A program made the position numbers and the translations under genes. Below the pieces are notes generated by a model. That model did no database searches and was not told the origin of the DNA. It saw nothing but the letters and a program-made list of their open reading frames with translations. A stretch of 44,385 nucleotides of DNA from DASPJR01 sp035628505 (GTDB lineage: Bacteria > Planctomycetota > SZUA-567 > H5-PLA8), in the NCBI GenBank assembly GCA_035628505.1, contig DASPJR010000173.1, positions 1 to 44,385 on the forward strand, read 5' to 3'. Below, piece after piece: positions 25,611 through 33,527 of this stretch (its first letter is position 1; the number at the start of each line of letters is the position of its first letter).

Positions 25611-27320
25611 ATGTCCACGCTTCGCGATCTATTCTTCATCGGCCTCTGCACGGCGCTGCTGACTTTTTTCGGCGTGCTGCAGCGGCCGATTCAAAAGTCC
25701 TCAGAAGGGCGCGTGGGCCGCGTCGCGCAGGAGATGCTGGAAGACGGCGACTGGGCGGTGCCGCATCTCAACGGCGTCGTGCGCATCGAAAAGCCGCCCT
25801 TCGCGTCATGGCTGGTCGCACTGGTTTCTCTTGGTGCGGCAAAGCTGACTGGCAGCGAACACGGCAATGTTCCGGAAGTTCAGGCCTGGCACGTCTACGT
25901 TCCGCCGGGGCTGGCGACCATCGCGCTGGTGCTGCTCATTTATTTGTGGATGAAGCGCCTTGAACGCGTGCCGCATGAGAAAGAGAAGCGCGTCGACCGC
26001 GGCATGCTCGCTGCGCTGGCGCTCGCCGCGGCCCCCGGATTTTTCATCCAGGCACGCTCGGCCGAATCAGACATGCTGCTCGCGCTGTTTGTCGCCGCCG
26101 CATTTTATGGATTCTGGAAGTCGCGGGCAGAGGGCTCGCGCGGCGGGCTGCTGTTTGCCTATGCCGCGCTCGGCTTAAGCATTCTCACGAAGGGCCACGT
26201 TGGCCTGGCGATCGTCGTCCCGGCGCTGCTGAGCTGGCTTTTAATCGAACATACCCGCTCGGCGCTGCCGCCTAAGAGAAGCGCATCTCTCTGGCATGCC
26301 GCTGGCGTGCTACTAATTTTAGTTATAGTGCTACCATGGGCGATTCCTTTCCTGCAGCGCAGCGGATTCACCTGGCAGGATTTCAACAAGGAAGGCTTGA
26401 GCGGCCGCGTCGGTTCAAACGTACCGCACTACGAACCGTTCTACTGGTACGCCGCGATGGTGCCCGGCTGGCTGATGCCCTGGACGCTGCTGCTCGCCGC
26501 GGCGCTGTGGCAGACCTGGTCGCTGCCGCCCGACGAGCGCTCCCCCTTGCGGCGCTTGTGCTGGATCTGGCTCGGCTGGGGCCTGCTGCTGTTTTCGCTT
26601 CTCAGTTCCAAGCAACGCCATTACGTGGTGCCGATGTTCCCCGCGGCCGCACTGCTGGTGGCCGACACCTTCGCACGGTGGTGGGAACACCCTGACGCGG
26701 CGCGCGCGAAATGGGCAAGGATCAGTCTGGTTACATTGAGTGTGCTCTTCGCCGCAGGAATGCTCGCGGGCCCAATTGCAGCAGAGAAAGCTTCGCTCGC
26801 GATAGTGACAGACTCAGCGGCACTTTGGACGATTGCGGTTCTCGGCGGAGCTGTTTTCGTCTTTGCCGCCGTTAAGCTGCTGCTGCGCGAAAGCTGCCTG
26901 CATCTATGGTGGGCGGGAATGGTCTGCGCGATGGTGCTTTTCAGCCGAACGGTTGAGCGGCACGACGCGGTGGACAGTCCCGAGCGCTTCTGCAGCGTGG
27001 TGGCGAAGATCGTTCCGCCAGACGAAGTTCTGTACGATTTTGATGTCGCGTTGCCGACCCGAAAGCCGTCGCCGAAAGCGCGGTTCACACCCAAGCCGGT
27101 GTGGCGGGCACAGGTTTTATTTTATCTGCGCCGAAAAATTTTTCCGATTGATGCGGAATTCAGCGACTTTTTGAATGCACAGAAGAGCCCGGTCTATGCC
27201 ATTGCTACGGACAAGAACCTTGAAGGCGTCGAGCCCTCACGGTACGTGGTGCTGCATAGCGAGCAGAAATTCCTCGGGCACAAAAACAGTGTTTTGCTGA
27301 TCCGATCAACAGGTCGTTAA
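25611..27320 (+). CDS. ArnT/PMT-like glycosyltransferase (family 39)
   Basis: A 569-residue multi-pass membrane protein with about ten to twelve hydrophobic helices. The first periplasmic loop has SSEGRVGRVAQEMLEDGDW and then NGVVRIEKPP, the GT39/ArnT pattern (usually DEARYA..MLESGDW...KPP), with Ser-Glu-Gly-Arg replacing Asp-Glu-Ala-Arg. Such enzymes transfer sugars from polyprenyl phosphate to lipid A or proteins. The C-terminal soluble part is about 110 residues. ATG 25611 is chosen; an upstream in-frame ATG at 25581 lies in the ATGCAT repeat. Neither has a clear Shine-Dalgarno. Confidence 0.85.
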   Translation: MSTLRDLFFIGLCTALLTFFGVLQRPIQKSSEGRVGRVAQEMLEDGDWAVPHLNGVVRIEKPPFASWLVALVSLGAAKLTGSEHGNVPEVQAWHVYVPPGLATIALVLLIYLWMKRLERVPHEKEKRVDRGMLAALALAAAPGFFIQARSAESDMLLALFVAAAFYGFWKSRAEGSRGGLLFAYAALGLSILTKGHVGLAIVVPALLSWLLIEHTRSALPPKRSASLWHAAGVLLILVIVLPWAIPFLQRSGFTWQDFNKEGLSGRVGSNVPHYEPFYWYAAMVPGWLMPWTLLLAAALWQTWSLPPDERSPLRRLCWIWLGWGLLLFSLLSSKQRHYVVPMFPAAALLVADTFARWWEHPDAARAKWARISLVTLSVLFAAGMLAGPIAAEKASLAIVTDSAALWTIAVLGGAVFVFAAVKLLLRESCLHLWWAGMVCAMVLFSRTVERHDAVDSPERFCSVVAKIVPPDEVLYDFDVALPTRKPSPKARFTPKPVWRAQVLFYLRRKIFPIDAEFSDFLNAQKSPVYAIATDKNLEGVEPSRYVVLHSEQKFLGHKNSVLLIRSTGR

Positions 27321-27330
27321 AGGTGTGTGA

Positions 27331-27364
27331 ACAATAAAAATGGCAGGCCTTATCGACGCCTGCC
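27331..27364 (-). terminator. Rho-independent terminator (minus strand)
   Basis: A 7-bp stem (GGCAGGC / GCCTGCC, 27342-27348 and 27358-27364) with a 9-base loop is followed on the minus strand by ATTTTTATTGT. It would end transcription of the 24-residue Lys/Ala gene, about 93 bases after its stop. Confidence 0.75.
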
Positions 27365-27392
27365 GCGCACAGTAACTTATTTGTGCGTAACG

Positions 27393-27450
27393 GGTTCGGC
27401 GTGAGGTCAGCATCGCGTTCGCGGCGAGCTGACACCTCGCGCCTGAACCA
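27393..27450. repeat. long imperfect palindrome
   Basis: GGTTCGGCGTGAGGTCAGC (27394-27412) faces GCTGACACCTCGCGCCTGAA and CC (27428-27449). The arms pair over about 19 positions with one mismatch and small bulges around a 15-base loop. It lies between the stop of the Lys/Ala microprotein gene and its terminator. Confidence 0.7.
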
Positions 27451-27457
27451 GTAATGC

Positions 27458-27532
27458 TTACTTCTTCTTCTTCGCAGCGCTCTTCTTTTTCGCTGCCGGT
27501 TTCTTAGCGGCCTTCTTCTTCGCCGTCGCCAT
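27458..27532 (-). CDS. 24-residue Lys/Ala-rich microprotein
   Basis: A complete small gene: AGGAGGGG, eight bases, ATG, then 24 codons giving MATAKKKAAKKPAAKKKSAA followed by KKKK and stop. The composition is only Lys, Ala, Pro, Thr and Ser plus Met, like the tails of bacterial histone-H1-like proteins. A TATAGT -10 box lies about 55 bases upstream of the ATG, and a terminator follows. It resembles the N-terminal part of the 79-residue protein at 33046. A nucleic-acid-binding role is inferred from charge only. Confidence 0.7.
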   Translation of the reverse strand: MATAKKKAAKKPAAKKKSAAKKKK

Positions 27533-27585
27533 CTAACTTCCCCTCCTGAAAAGAGTTGTTGAACCCCCAAAAACGATATCGGCAC

Positions 27586-27614
27586 ACTATACAGATTTTT
27601 TGCGCCATGCGAAG
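27586..27614 (-). promoter_or_regulatory. candidate promoter of the Lys/Ala microprotein
   Basis: On the minus strand TATAGT (27591-27586) is a good -10 box; 17 bases upstream is CTTCGC, a poor -35. A start about seven bases downstream would give a leader of about 45 bases. Confidence 0.4.
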
Positions 27615-27824
27615 AACTACTTTAAAAATTTTTGTGAAAAGTTGATCCGCTTTCTGGAATGCGATGCGAGTTGAATGTCTTTGCAAAAGCGACGTCAGCA
27701 GTAGTGACGCGTAATGAAGAAGCAGAGCAACTGAGTTTTACGACTAACTAAGAGGAAAATGTCGCTGCGGGCTCAGCCGCAGTTGCAGCAGACTGAACAG
27801 GACGAGAAAACTGCACAAAGTGTC

Positions 27825-27853
27825 TTGTAAAGGCTTCAAAAAAAGTTTAGATT
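27825..27853 (+). promoter_or_regulatory. candidate promoter of the sigma factor gene
   Basis: TTGTAA (27825-27830) and TAGATT (27848-27853) are separated by exactly 17 bases, with an A-rich spacer. The predicted start near 27860 gives a leader of about 70 bases that contains the palindrome at 27887-27903. Confidence 0.5.
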
Positions 27854-27886
27854 TTCGCGTGACCGAGCTCAGTCGCAAGTGTTCCT

Positions 27887-27903
27887 AAGGTACTCCGTAC
27901 CTT
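27887..27903. promoter_or_regulatory. perfect palindrome in the sigma factor leader
   Basis: AAGGTAC-TCC-GTACCTT: 7-bp perfect arms around three bases, 25 bases before the start codon and about 33 bases after the -10 box. It could be an operator or an RNA hairpin near the ribosome-binding site. Confidence 0.5.
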
Positions 27904-27928
27904 TGAAACCGGTGAGGCTTCGCTTACT

Positions 27929-28780
27929 GTGCCAGTCCAAACAGCCGCTAAGTCGAAGTCTCAACGCTCCACCGCCGGTGCGATTATTTCTCGAGCTCGG
28001 CGCCAAGATGATGACGAGGATACCCCACTGGCGCGTGAATCGTCTTCTTCCAAGAGCGACGGGAAAAACAAAAGCACTGCTGAACCCGCTCCGCTCGCTT
28101 CCGCTGTGAAAAAGAGCTCGGGCGCCATGCCCAAGCCCACGTCCAAGCCTGTTGAAAATCTTCCGACCGTCGATGAGCTGCAGGACGTCGAGTCCATGTC
28201 CGACGAGGACTTGATGAAGCTCTGCCAGGAAGGCGACGAAGGCGCGTTCGAAGTGCTCTTCCAGCGCTACGAAGGCCAGGCCCTCTCCTTTATCCACCGC
28301 CTGATCGGCGACATGAGCCGCACCGAGGCGCTGGGCCAGGAAGCTTTCCTCCGCATTTTCAAAGACGCCAAAAGCTACCAGTATCCGCGCAGCTTCACGA
28401 CGTGGTTCTACACGATCGTCCGCAACCTCTGCAAAAACGAGCTGCGCTGGCGCTCACGCCACCCCACAGTTTCCATCGAAGAGAACGTCGACCACTCAGA
28501 CAGCGGCAGTTCCGACCATTCCGCGCGCATCGGCGATTTCCTCGAATCGGAAAGCACCGACCCGCTCGACAACATGGTCAGCCGCGAGATGAACCAGAAG
28601 CTGGAAGCTGCGCTCAGCTCGTTGCCGGAGCTCGAACGCGAAATCCTGATCCTTAACCGCTTCCAGGGTTTGAAATACCGCGAGATCAGCGAAGTGGTCG
28701 GCGTCCCCATCAGCACCGTCCGCGCCCGCATCTATTCGGCGCTCGAGCGGCTTCGCAAGTCGATCAAAGACTATCTGTAA
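27929..28780 (+). CDS. ECF-type RNA polymerase sigma factor
   Basis: A 283-residue sigma-70 family protein. A disordered Ser/Lys/Ala/Pro-rich extension covers about residues 1-90. Region 2 spans about 95-175 (GDEGAFEVLFQRYEGQALSF, FTTWFYTIVRNLCKNELR), followed by an acidic/Ser linker. Region 4 spans about 220-283 (LPELEREILILNRFQGLKY and an HTH with GVPISTVRARIYSALERLR). No anti-sigma gene is adjacent, though a STAS protein is encoded convergently. The start is GTG with GAGG 11 bases upstream; an ATG at 28127 would remove most of the extension. Confidence 0.9.
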   Translation: MPVQTAAKSKSQRSTAGAIISRARRQDDDEDTPLARESSSSKSDGKNKSTAEPAPLASAVKKSSGAMPKPTSKPVENLPTVDELQDVESMSDEDLMKLCQEGDEGAFEVLFQRYEGQALSFIHRLIGDMSRTEALGQEAFLRIFKDAKSYQYPRSFTTWFYTIVRNLCKNELRWRSRHPTVSIEENVDHSDSGSSDHSARIGDFLESESTDPLDNMVSREMNQKLEAALSSLPELEREILILNRFQGLKYREISEVVGVPISTVRARIYSALERLRKSIKDYL

Positions 28781-28783
28781 ATC

Positions 28784-28815
28784 CGCGCTTTCTTGAACCT
28801 CGGACGCAAAGCGCG
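28784..28815. terminator. hairpin between convergent sigma and STAS genes
   Basis: An 8-bp perfect stem (CGCGCTTT / AAAGCGCG) with a 16-base loop lies in the 73-bp gap between two convergent genes. No clean T-run follows on either strand. The right arm carries the ACGCAAAGCGCG repeat word. Terminator function is possible only. Confidence 0.35.
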
Positions 28816-28853
28816 AAGACTCGGGCCTTTCCTGAGCTTTCGCATTAAGCCGA

Positions 28854-29213
28854 TTATTGAAACGCGCTCATCGCCGCGGCTTTATTGGGGGCGATGACGA
28901 AAAGGGGCGTGAGGCCCAGAAGATCCATGACCTGCGTGACGGAAGCATTGACGTTCAGCAAAACCACGTCGCCGGCATTCTCGCGCGCCTGTCCCTGCGC
29001 AACGATGAGCAGGCTTGCACCCGAAGACGACATGTAGCCGACCTTGGCCATGTCAATGATCAGCTTATAGTGCTTGGTCTTGTAGAGCTCGCCGAATTTT
29101 GCCTGCAGAATCTTGGTCGTGTGCGCGTCGATGTCACCATCGATGTGGACGACCGTGACGCCCTTGTCCGCGTTCGCTGTCGTGAGTGAAAAGTTTGTAG
29201 ACCCGGTTGTCAT
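28854..29213 (-). CDS. STAS-domain anti-sigma factor antagonist
   Basis: A 119-residue single-domain STAS protein of the SpoIIAA type. The strand-helix pattern is clear (VTVVHIDGDIDAHTTKILQA, LIIDMAKVGYMSSSGASLLI). The conserved phosphorylatable serine is likely Ser64 in SSSG; the usual Asp before Ser-Ser-Gly is replaced by Ser. Such proteins switch partner kinases/anti-sigma factors. GAGGT lies six bases before the ATG. No partner kinase of the RsbW type is in the window; linkage to the convergent sigma gene is inference. Confidence 0.9.
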   Translation of the reverse strand: MTTGSTNFSLTTANADKGVTVVHIDGDIDAHTTKILQAKFGELYKTKHYKLIIDMAKVGYMSSSGASLLIVAQGQARENAGDVVLLNVNASVTQVMDLLGLTPLFVIAPNKAAAMSAFQ

Positions 29214-29368
29214 TCGTTGACCTCGTTGTCTTGACGCGCAGCTGCTTAAAATCTCAGGGACAAAATGCCAGTAGCTCTGCCCGTCCGTTTCCGGACAAAT
29301 ATGAAATGTACTCTAGTCACGCAGTGTGATTGCGCAAATTCGCTTTAGGCCGGCACTTACGGGTTAGC

Positions 29369-30001
29369 TTACTTCTTTACGCCTTTCTTTAGCGCGCTCC
29401 AGGCGGGGTGCTCGTTCAGTTCCAGCAGGGCCTTTCGCAGCAGCGATTTGCCCGGCTCCATTTTAAACCAGGTCGACGCGCCTGATGGATGCGGCAGCGG
29501 AATCACATCGCACAAATGACCAAACGCATTCGCGCGGTGCCGGCGGCCGATGATTTCGGCCAGCGGGGCTTCGGGCAGGAATTGATTGATCGCCAGCCGC
29601 CCGACGGCAATGATCAGATCCGGGCGCAGCAGTTCGATCTCGCGTTTCATCCAGCCCGAACATGCGCTGATCTCCTCCGGACCGGGCACGCGGTCGCCGC
29701 CCTGTTTTGTTTTTCCCGGAAAGCAGCGGCACACCGCGCCGATGAATGCGCGCGAGCGGAACGTTTCCTCGTCGACGCCGATCTCGCCCAGCCAGCGAAA
29801 AAGCGTCTTGCCGGCGGTCCAGGCGAACGGCTGGCCGATGCGGCCTTCATGCGGGCCTGGCGCCTGACCGCAGAGATATACTTTCGAAACTACAGGCCGC
29901 GGGGTGACAACCGGTCCGATCATGTTCGGACATTTCTGGCAGGCCTTGACATCGGAAAGGTGCGCTTCGATGGAACTAATGGATGTCTTTGTTCTAATCA
30001 T
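29369..30001 (-). CDS. uracil-DNA glycosylase, Fe-S family
   Basis: A 210-residue base-excision repair enzyme. Motif 1 is GQAPGPHEGRIGQPF (about residues 47-61) and motif 2 is PLPHPSGAS. Four cysteines fit a [4Fe-4S] cluster: CQKC near the N-terminus, then Cys in VCRCFPG and CSGW. The length fits family 4/5-like glycosylases; assignment to one family is not secure. The first 15 residues are less conserved and the start has only a weak AGAAAG site. About 200 bases of repeat-rich DNA separate it from the SDR gene upstream. Confidence 0.85.
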   Translation of the reverse strand: MIRTKTSISSIEAHLSDVKACQKCPNMIGPVVTPRPVVSKVYLCGQAPGPHEGRIGQPFAWTAGKTLFRWLGEIGVDEETFRSRAFIGAVCRCFPGKTKQGGDRVPGPEEISACSGWMKREIELLRPDLIIAVGRLAINQFLPEAPLAEIIGRRHRANAFGHLCDVIPLPHPSGASTWFKMEPGKSLLRKALLELNEHPAWSALKKGVKK

Positions 30002-30108
30002 TCTCAGCTTTCTTTTACGCGTCCGGAGACGCGGTCATCCACTGTTGCGGGAGTTGAATGGAGGGCACCTTTGGCCTACAGGCCAACGCCAATCTTGTGC
30101 GGACGGCT

Positions 30109-30202
30109 AACCCCTCTCCCTACCCTCTCCCTCAAGGGGAGAGGAAACAACGGAATTTTGCGCACACGCGCTCGTCACTCGGCACCCGTCACCTGTCACC
30201 CC
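30109..30202. repeat. spacer repeats (CCCTCTCCCT and GTCAC words)
   Basis: CCCCTCTCCCTACCCTCTCC followed by CTCAAGGGGAGAGG forms a partial hairpin (30110-30144). Then GCTCGTCACTCGGCACCCGT and CACCTGTCACCCC (30170-30202) repeats a CGTCAC-type word also seen at 39371-39604. A separate small hairpin TTGGCCTACAGGCCAA lies at 30071-30086. The region sits between two same-strand genes. Confidence 0.65.
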
Positions 30203-30204
30203 GG

Positions 30205-30981
30205 TTATTGCGCGGTCCATCCACCATCCACAAACAGCGCGCTGCCTGTGACGAACGACGACGCATCGCTGGCCAGAAACAAAGCCGCCCCGGTGATCTC
30301 ATGCAGTTCGCCCCAGCGCCCGACCGGCAGTTTCTCGATGAACGCTTTGTACTTCACGGGGTCGCTCAGCAGCGATTTATTCATGTCCGTCGCAAACGGT
30401 CCAGGGCAGAGCGCGTTGACCGTCACGCCTTTAGTCGCCCACTCCAGCGCCAGCACTTTTGTCAGGTTCAGCAGCCCCGCCTTGGCCGACGCATACGGCG
30501 CACGGCCGGAGATCGCGATGACGGACAGAATCGATCCCATGTTGATGATGCGACCCCAGCCCCGGTCGCACATCTTCGGCCCCAGCGCGCGCGACACCAG
30601 AAACGGCGCCTTCAGATTAACGTCGATCACCGCGTCCCAGTCACTCTCGGCCAGCTCATGCGACGCACCGCGGATGTTAATGCCCGCATTATTAATAAGA
30701 ATGTCGATCGGGCCCAGACCCTTCTCGGCTTCGGCGATCATGCGCGAAACGTCGGAGCTTTTGCAGACGTCCGCTGCAACGTAAATGGCTTTGCGCCCAG
30801 TCTCAGAGGCGATTTCTTCGGCGGCAGCGCGGCATTCAGATTCAGTGCGGCTGACGATGACAATGTCCGCCCCGGCCTGCGCCAGCGCGGTCGCCATGAC
30901 TTTGCCGAGCCCCTTGGCGCCTCCGGTGATCAGCGCGCGACGGCCGCTCAGCTTGAAGAGATCCATCACGTTTTTCTGCAT
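30205..30981 (-). CDS. SDR family oxidoreductase
   Basis: A 258-residue classical short-chain dehydrogenase/reductase. The Rossmann motif TGGAKGLG (about residues 19-26), the NNAG motif (INNAGIN), and catalytic Ser, Tyr and Lys (GSILSVIAISGRAPYASAK) are all present. The sequence resembles gluconate 5-dehydrogenase-type sugar dehydrogenases; the substrate is not known. GGAG precedes the ATG by eight bases. It starts 31 bases after the epimerase gene stop, so the two are likely co-transcribed and may act on the same sugar or polyol. Confidence 0.9.
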   Translation of the reverse strand: MQKNVMDLFKLSGRRALITGGAKGLGKVMATALAQAGADIVIVSRTESECRAAAEEIASETGRKAIYVAADVCKSSDVSRMIAEAEKGLGPIDILINNAGINIRGASHELAESDWDAVIDVNLKAPFLVSRALGPKMCDRGWGRIINMGSILSVIAISGRAPYASAKAGLLNLTKVLALEWATKGVTVNALCPGPFATDMNKSLLSDPVKYKAFIEKLPVGRWGELHEITGAALFLASDASSFVTGSALFVDGGWTAQ

Positions 30982-31012
30982 AGCATGTCTCCATTATTCG
31001 TCGCAGCGCGTT

Positions 31013-32011
31013 CTACCTCTCCCCGGAGGTCTTCGGGAACAGCTTCCGCATATTCTCCACGCTCTTCCTGAATTCCGCCATCTCGTACTCGACGATTACG
31101 CCGCTGCTCTCACCGCGCTCCCAGGGTGTGCGGTGATCAGCATCCGCAGGCAGCGCGTTGCGACGGACAATTTCAAGCACGCGCGCCCGATTTGTTTTCA
31201 ACGCCGCATCGTACCCGCGCCACCAGCTCTCGCAGAGCAATCGGACGTGCCGGACTTCAAGCCAGCCGGGCTCGAGCGACGCAGTTTGCACTCTGTCTTT
31301 CCCCACAATTTCCGCGATTTTTGCGAAATCCACCGCGCCATCACCGACGGCGCAGCGCACCAGCCGGTAACCCTCGGGCGTGAACTGCGCTCGATAATCT
31401 TTAAGATGAACATGCTTCAGGCGCGGCAGAACAGCTTTCGCAAACTCGACGGGATCTTCTCCAACCGCCAGCGGGTTTCCGCAATCGAGACACACGCCCA
31501 CGTTCGGCCCGGCGAGTTCGCAGAGTTCCAGCAGTTCGGCGCTGCCAAAATCCTGATGATTCTCGAGCGCGAGTGAGAGACCCGCATCCGCTGCAAGACG
31601 CGCCGCCTTCAGCAAATCTCGCCGCACAGACGCGAGCGACTCGTTCCAGAAGTCCCAGCGCGCCGCGCGGTCTCCGCACAGCACCGTCGTGAGCGCCAGG
31701 CGAATGGTTTTTGCGCCAATCTTCTTCGCGAGCGGCAGAAGCGGTGCGATGTCGGTCGGCAGCGGCGGTCCTTCTCCAAGCACCACCCACATGCCGTGGC
31801 TGGCAAGGCGCTCTCGAATGCGCTCCAGTCCCGCATCATCAAGCGGCGCAAGCATGCGAGGCGTAACTTCGACGCCTTTGAGCGAATGCTCTTCGGCAAG
31901 CGAAATAAATCCTTCAACACCGAGCGGCTGGGGATTAACTCGTGGCGTGCCGGCGCCGACGATGCCAATCGTGTACGCGATACCAAATGGATTGACACCG
32001 ATGCTCAGCAT
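31013..32011 (-). CDS. sugar phosphate isomerase/epimerase (TIM barrel)
   Basis: A 332-residue protein of the AP-endonuclease-2-like TIM-barrel family. Likely metal ligands are Glu in LENHQDFGS, Asp in VGVCLDCGNP, His in HVHLKDY and Glu in SLEPGW. Family members isomerise or epimerise sugars and inositols. ATG 32011 is preceded by GCAGG. The frame is open a further 76 codons, but that part is Arg/Ser-rich shadow of fdhD and is rejected. It lies 58 bases after fdhD and 31 bases before the SDR gene. Confidence 0.85.
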   Translation of the reverse strand: MLSIGVNPFGIAYTIGIVGAGTPRVNPQPLGVEGFISLAEEHSLKGVEVTPRMLAPLDDAGLERIRERLASHGMWVVLGEGPPLPTDIAPLLPLAKKIGAKTIRLALTTVLCGDRAARWDFWNESLASVRRDLLKAARLAADAGLSLALENHQDFGSAELLELCELAGPNVGVCLDCGNPLAVGEDPVEFAKAVLPRLKHVHLKDYRAQFTPEGYRLVRCAVGDGAVDFAKIAEIVGKDRVQTASLEPGWLEVRHVRLLCESWWRGYDAALKTNRARVLEIVRRNALPADADHRTPWERGESSGVIVEYEMAEFRKSVENMRKLFPKTSGER

Positions 32012-32069
32012 AAATCGCCTGCCAAAACTCCCTGCCTGTGCGTTTTCACCGCCTCGCCGGGCGGAGTCG

Positions 32070-32921
32070 TTACTCCCGCACGCGCTCGGAACCTGCATAC
32101 ACATTGAACTTTTCGCCGCGAAGAAAACCAATGAGCGTGATGCCGTACTTCTCCGCGAGCTCAACGGCCAGGCTCGACGGCGCACCGACCGCGGCCACGA
32201 TGGGGATCTGTGCCATCGCGGCCTTCTGCATGATTTCAAAACTCGCGCGGCTGCTCACGAGAAGAATTTTTGACGCCAGCGGCAGCTTGTTGGCCAGGAA
32301 GTGCGCCCCGATCAGCTTGTCGACGGCGTTATGCCGGCCCACATCTTCCATTGCAGAGAGCAGCGATCCATCGGCATCAAACAGGGCGGCACCGTGCACG
32401 CCGCCTGTCCTGGCAAAGATGCTCTGCGCCGCGTTCAAACGCGACGGCAGCTCACGGATGTTTTCGCTGTGCACAGCCAGGCTTTCGCCTGCGCTGCTTT
32501 TGACAGGCACTGAACAGAGCGCTTCAAGAGAACTCTTGCCGCACACACCACAACTGGAGTTCGCCACGAAATGGCGTTTGAGGCGCTCGGCGTCAACGCG
32601 CACGCCCGGGCGCAGGCTTACGCTAAGACGGTTGTATTCCTGCTGCGTTTTGTCGCTGCCGACGCAATAGCTGATCTGATGAATATCCTCGTGCGAGTGA
32701 ACCACGCCTTCGGTGAACAGAAACCCTGCAGCCAACTCGTAATCATTTCCTGGCGTGCGCATCGTCACGGCGAGTGGAACGCTCACACGTTTTCCATCGG
32801 CTTCGAAAGCGAGATGAATCTCGAGCGGCTCTTCTACGGCAAGCGTGTCGCGAGCAGAACTGCGCCGGCCGCTTTCAACGCGAGTGATTCTGACCTGAAT
32901 TGTGCGGCGGCGCGGCATCAT
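32070..32921 (-). CDS. fdhD: formate dehydrogenase accessory sulfurtransferase FdhD
   Basis: A 283-residue FdhD, which passes sulfur from a cysteine desulfurase to the molybdenum cofactor of formate dehydrogenase. The active loop SSCGVCGKSS is present, as are MRTPGNDYELAAGFL, TGGVHGAAL and EDVGRHNAVDKLIG. Length fits E. coli FdhD (about 277). The start is ambiguous: tandem ATGs at 32921 and 32918, or ATG 32984, but a TATAAT lies at 32963-32958, which favours the shorter form. No formate dehydrogenase gene is in the window. Confidence 0.93.
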   Translation of the reverse strand: MMPRRRTIQVRITRVESGRRSSARDTLAVEEPLEIHLAFEADGKRVSVPLAVTMRTPGNDYELAAGFLFTEGVVHSHEDIHQISYCVGSDKTQQEYNRLSVSLRPGVRVDAERLKRHFVANSSCGVCGKSSLEALCSVPVKSSAGESLAVHSENIRELPSRLNAAQSIFARTGGVHGAALFDADGSLLSAMEDVGRHNAVDKLIGAHFLANKLPLASKILLVSSRASFEIMQKAAMAQIPIVAAVGAPSSLAVELAEKYGITLIGFLRGEKFNVYAGSERVRE

Positions 32922-32957
32922 ATGGTGAGGTTTTAGCGAAATCGGAAGATACTCCAA

Positions 32958-32963
32958 ATTATA
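32958..32963 (-). promoter_or_regulatory. candidate -10 box of fdhD
   Basis: A perfect TATAAT on the minus strand, 36 bases upstream of ATG 32921. The expected -35 position has no good match. If active, transcription starts downstream of ATG 32984, excluding that start. Confidence 0.4.
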
Positions 32964-33045
32964 TTCTTGATTTGCATCCGGCATGGTCTAATACGCACCT
33001 ATTCCAAACGCCGCTCTCAACCATTTTTCCAGGAGGCTTACCTGT

Positions 33046-33285
33046 ATGGCTAAGAAAACCAGCAAGGCCAAACCCGCGAAGTCTGCGAAAGCGAAGAAGC
33101 CTGCCGCCAAGAAAGCCGCTCCGAAAAAGCCCGCTGCGAAGAAGCCGGCTGCAAAGAAAGCCGCGCCCGCTAAGAAGCCCGTCGTGAAAGCGGCACCCAG
33201 GCCAATCGTCCCGAAGATCAGTGCGCCCGCTGCTGCGCAGAACGAAGTGTATCAAATCCTTGGCAAAGTCATCGTTTCCGTTTAA
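33046..33285 (+). CDS. histone-H1-like Lys/Ala/Pro-rich protein
   Basis: A 79-residue protein. Residues 1-50 are Lys/Ala/Pro repeats (AKKPAAKKAAPKKPAAKK). The last 25 residues are less basic (PKISAPAAAQNEVYQILGK) and end VIVSV. Such proteins bind DNA or RNA nonspecifically and occur in planctomycetes and chlamydiae. AGGAGG lies nine bases before the ATG, an excellent site. The gene is divergent from fdhD. Confidence 0.8.
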   Translation: MAKKTSKAKPAKSAKAKKPAAKKAAPKKPAAKKPAAKKAAPAKKPVVKAAPRPIVPKISAPAAAQNEVYQILGKVIVSV

Positions 33286-33319
33286 CTGAAGCCATGCCCT
33301 CTCTCCTGCCCGATTGCCT

Positions 33320-33342
33320 CCGCTGAGACCATCACTCAGCGG
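33320..33342 (+). terminator. hairpin after the histone-H1-like gene
   Basis: A perfect 8-bp stem (CCGCTGAG / CTCAGCGG) with a 7-base loop lies 34 bases after the stop. No T-run follows, so terminator function is uncertain. Confidence 0.35.
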
Positions 33343-33527
33343 CAGGGTCCGTCACGTTTCCGTTTCGCAAGCAACATCAGGCTTCATTCGATAATGATGT
33401 CTCGCGGACGCCACTTTCGCTTCGAAAACATGAACTGTCTGCGCGAGCCGCGCTGCATTTTCAGACACCTATAGAAGCATGCGGTGTATAGGATGCAGGT
33501 TTACGGTTCGAAAGAGAGTTTGCATAC

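Larger units (their letters stand above)
27533..27928. other. divergent spacer with two candidate promoters
   Basis: This 396-bp spacer separates the Lys/Ala microprotein gene (minus) from the sigma factor gene (plus). Besides the promoters and palindrome listed separately, a 23-codon frame at 27759-27830 begins with AGAGG close to an ATG. Its end overlaps the sigma -35 box, so it is not called. Confidence 0.5.

Noticed and set aside
27759..27830. 23-codon frame with AGAGG near its ATG upstream of the sigma factor
   Set aside because: Spacing is too short and the end overlaps the likely -35 box; chance is enough to explain it.
29489..30784. 431-codon plus-strand frame over the UDG and SDR genes
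   Set aside because: Both genes on the minus strand have full family motifs; the frame crosses their spacer and repeats without any recognisable domain.
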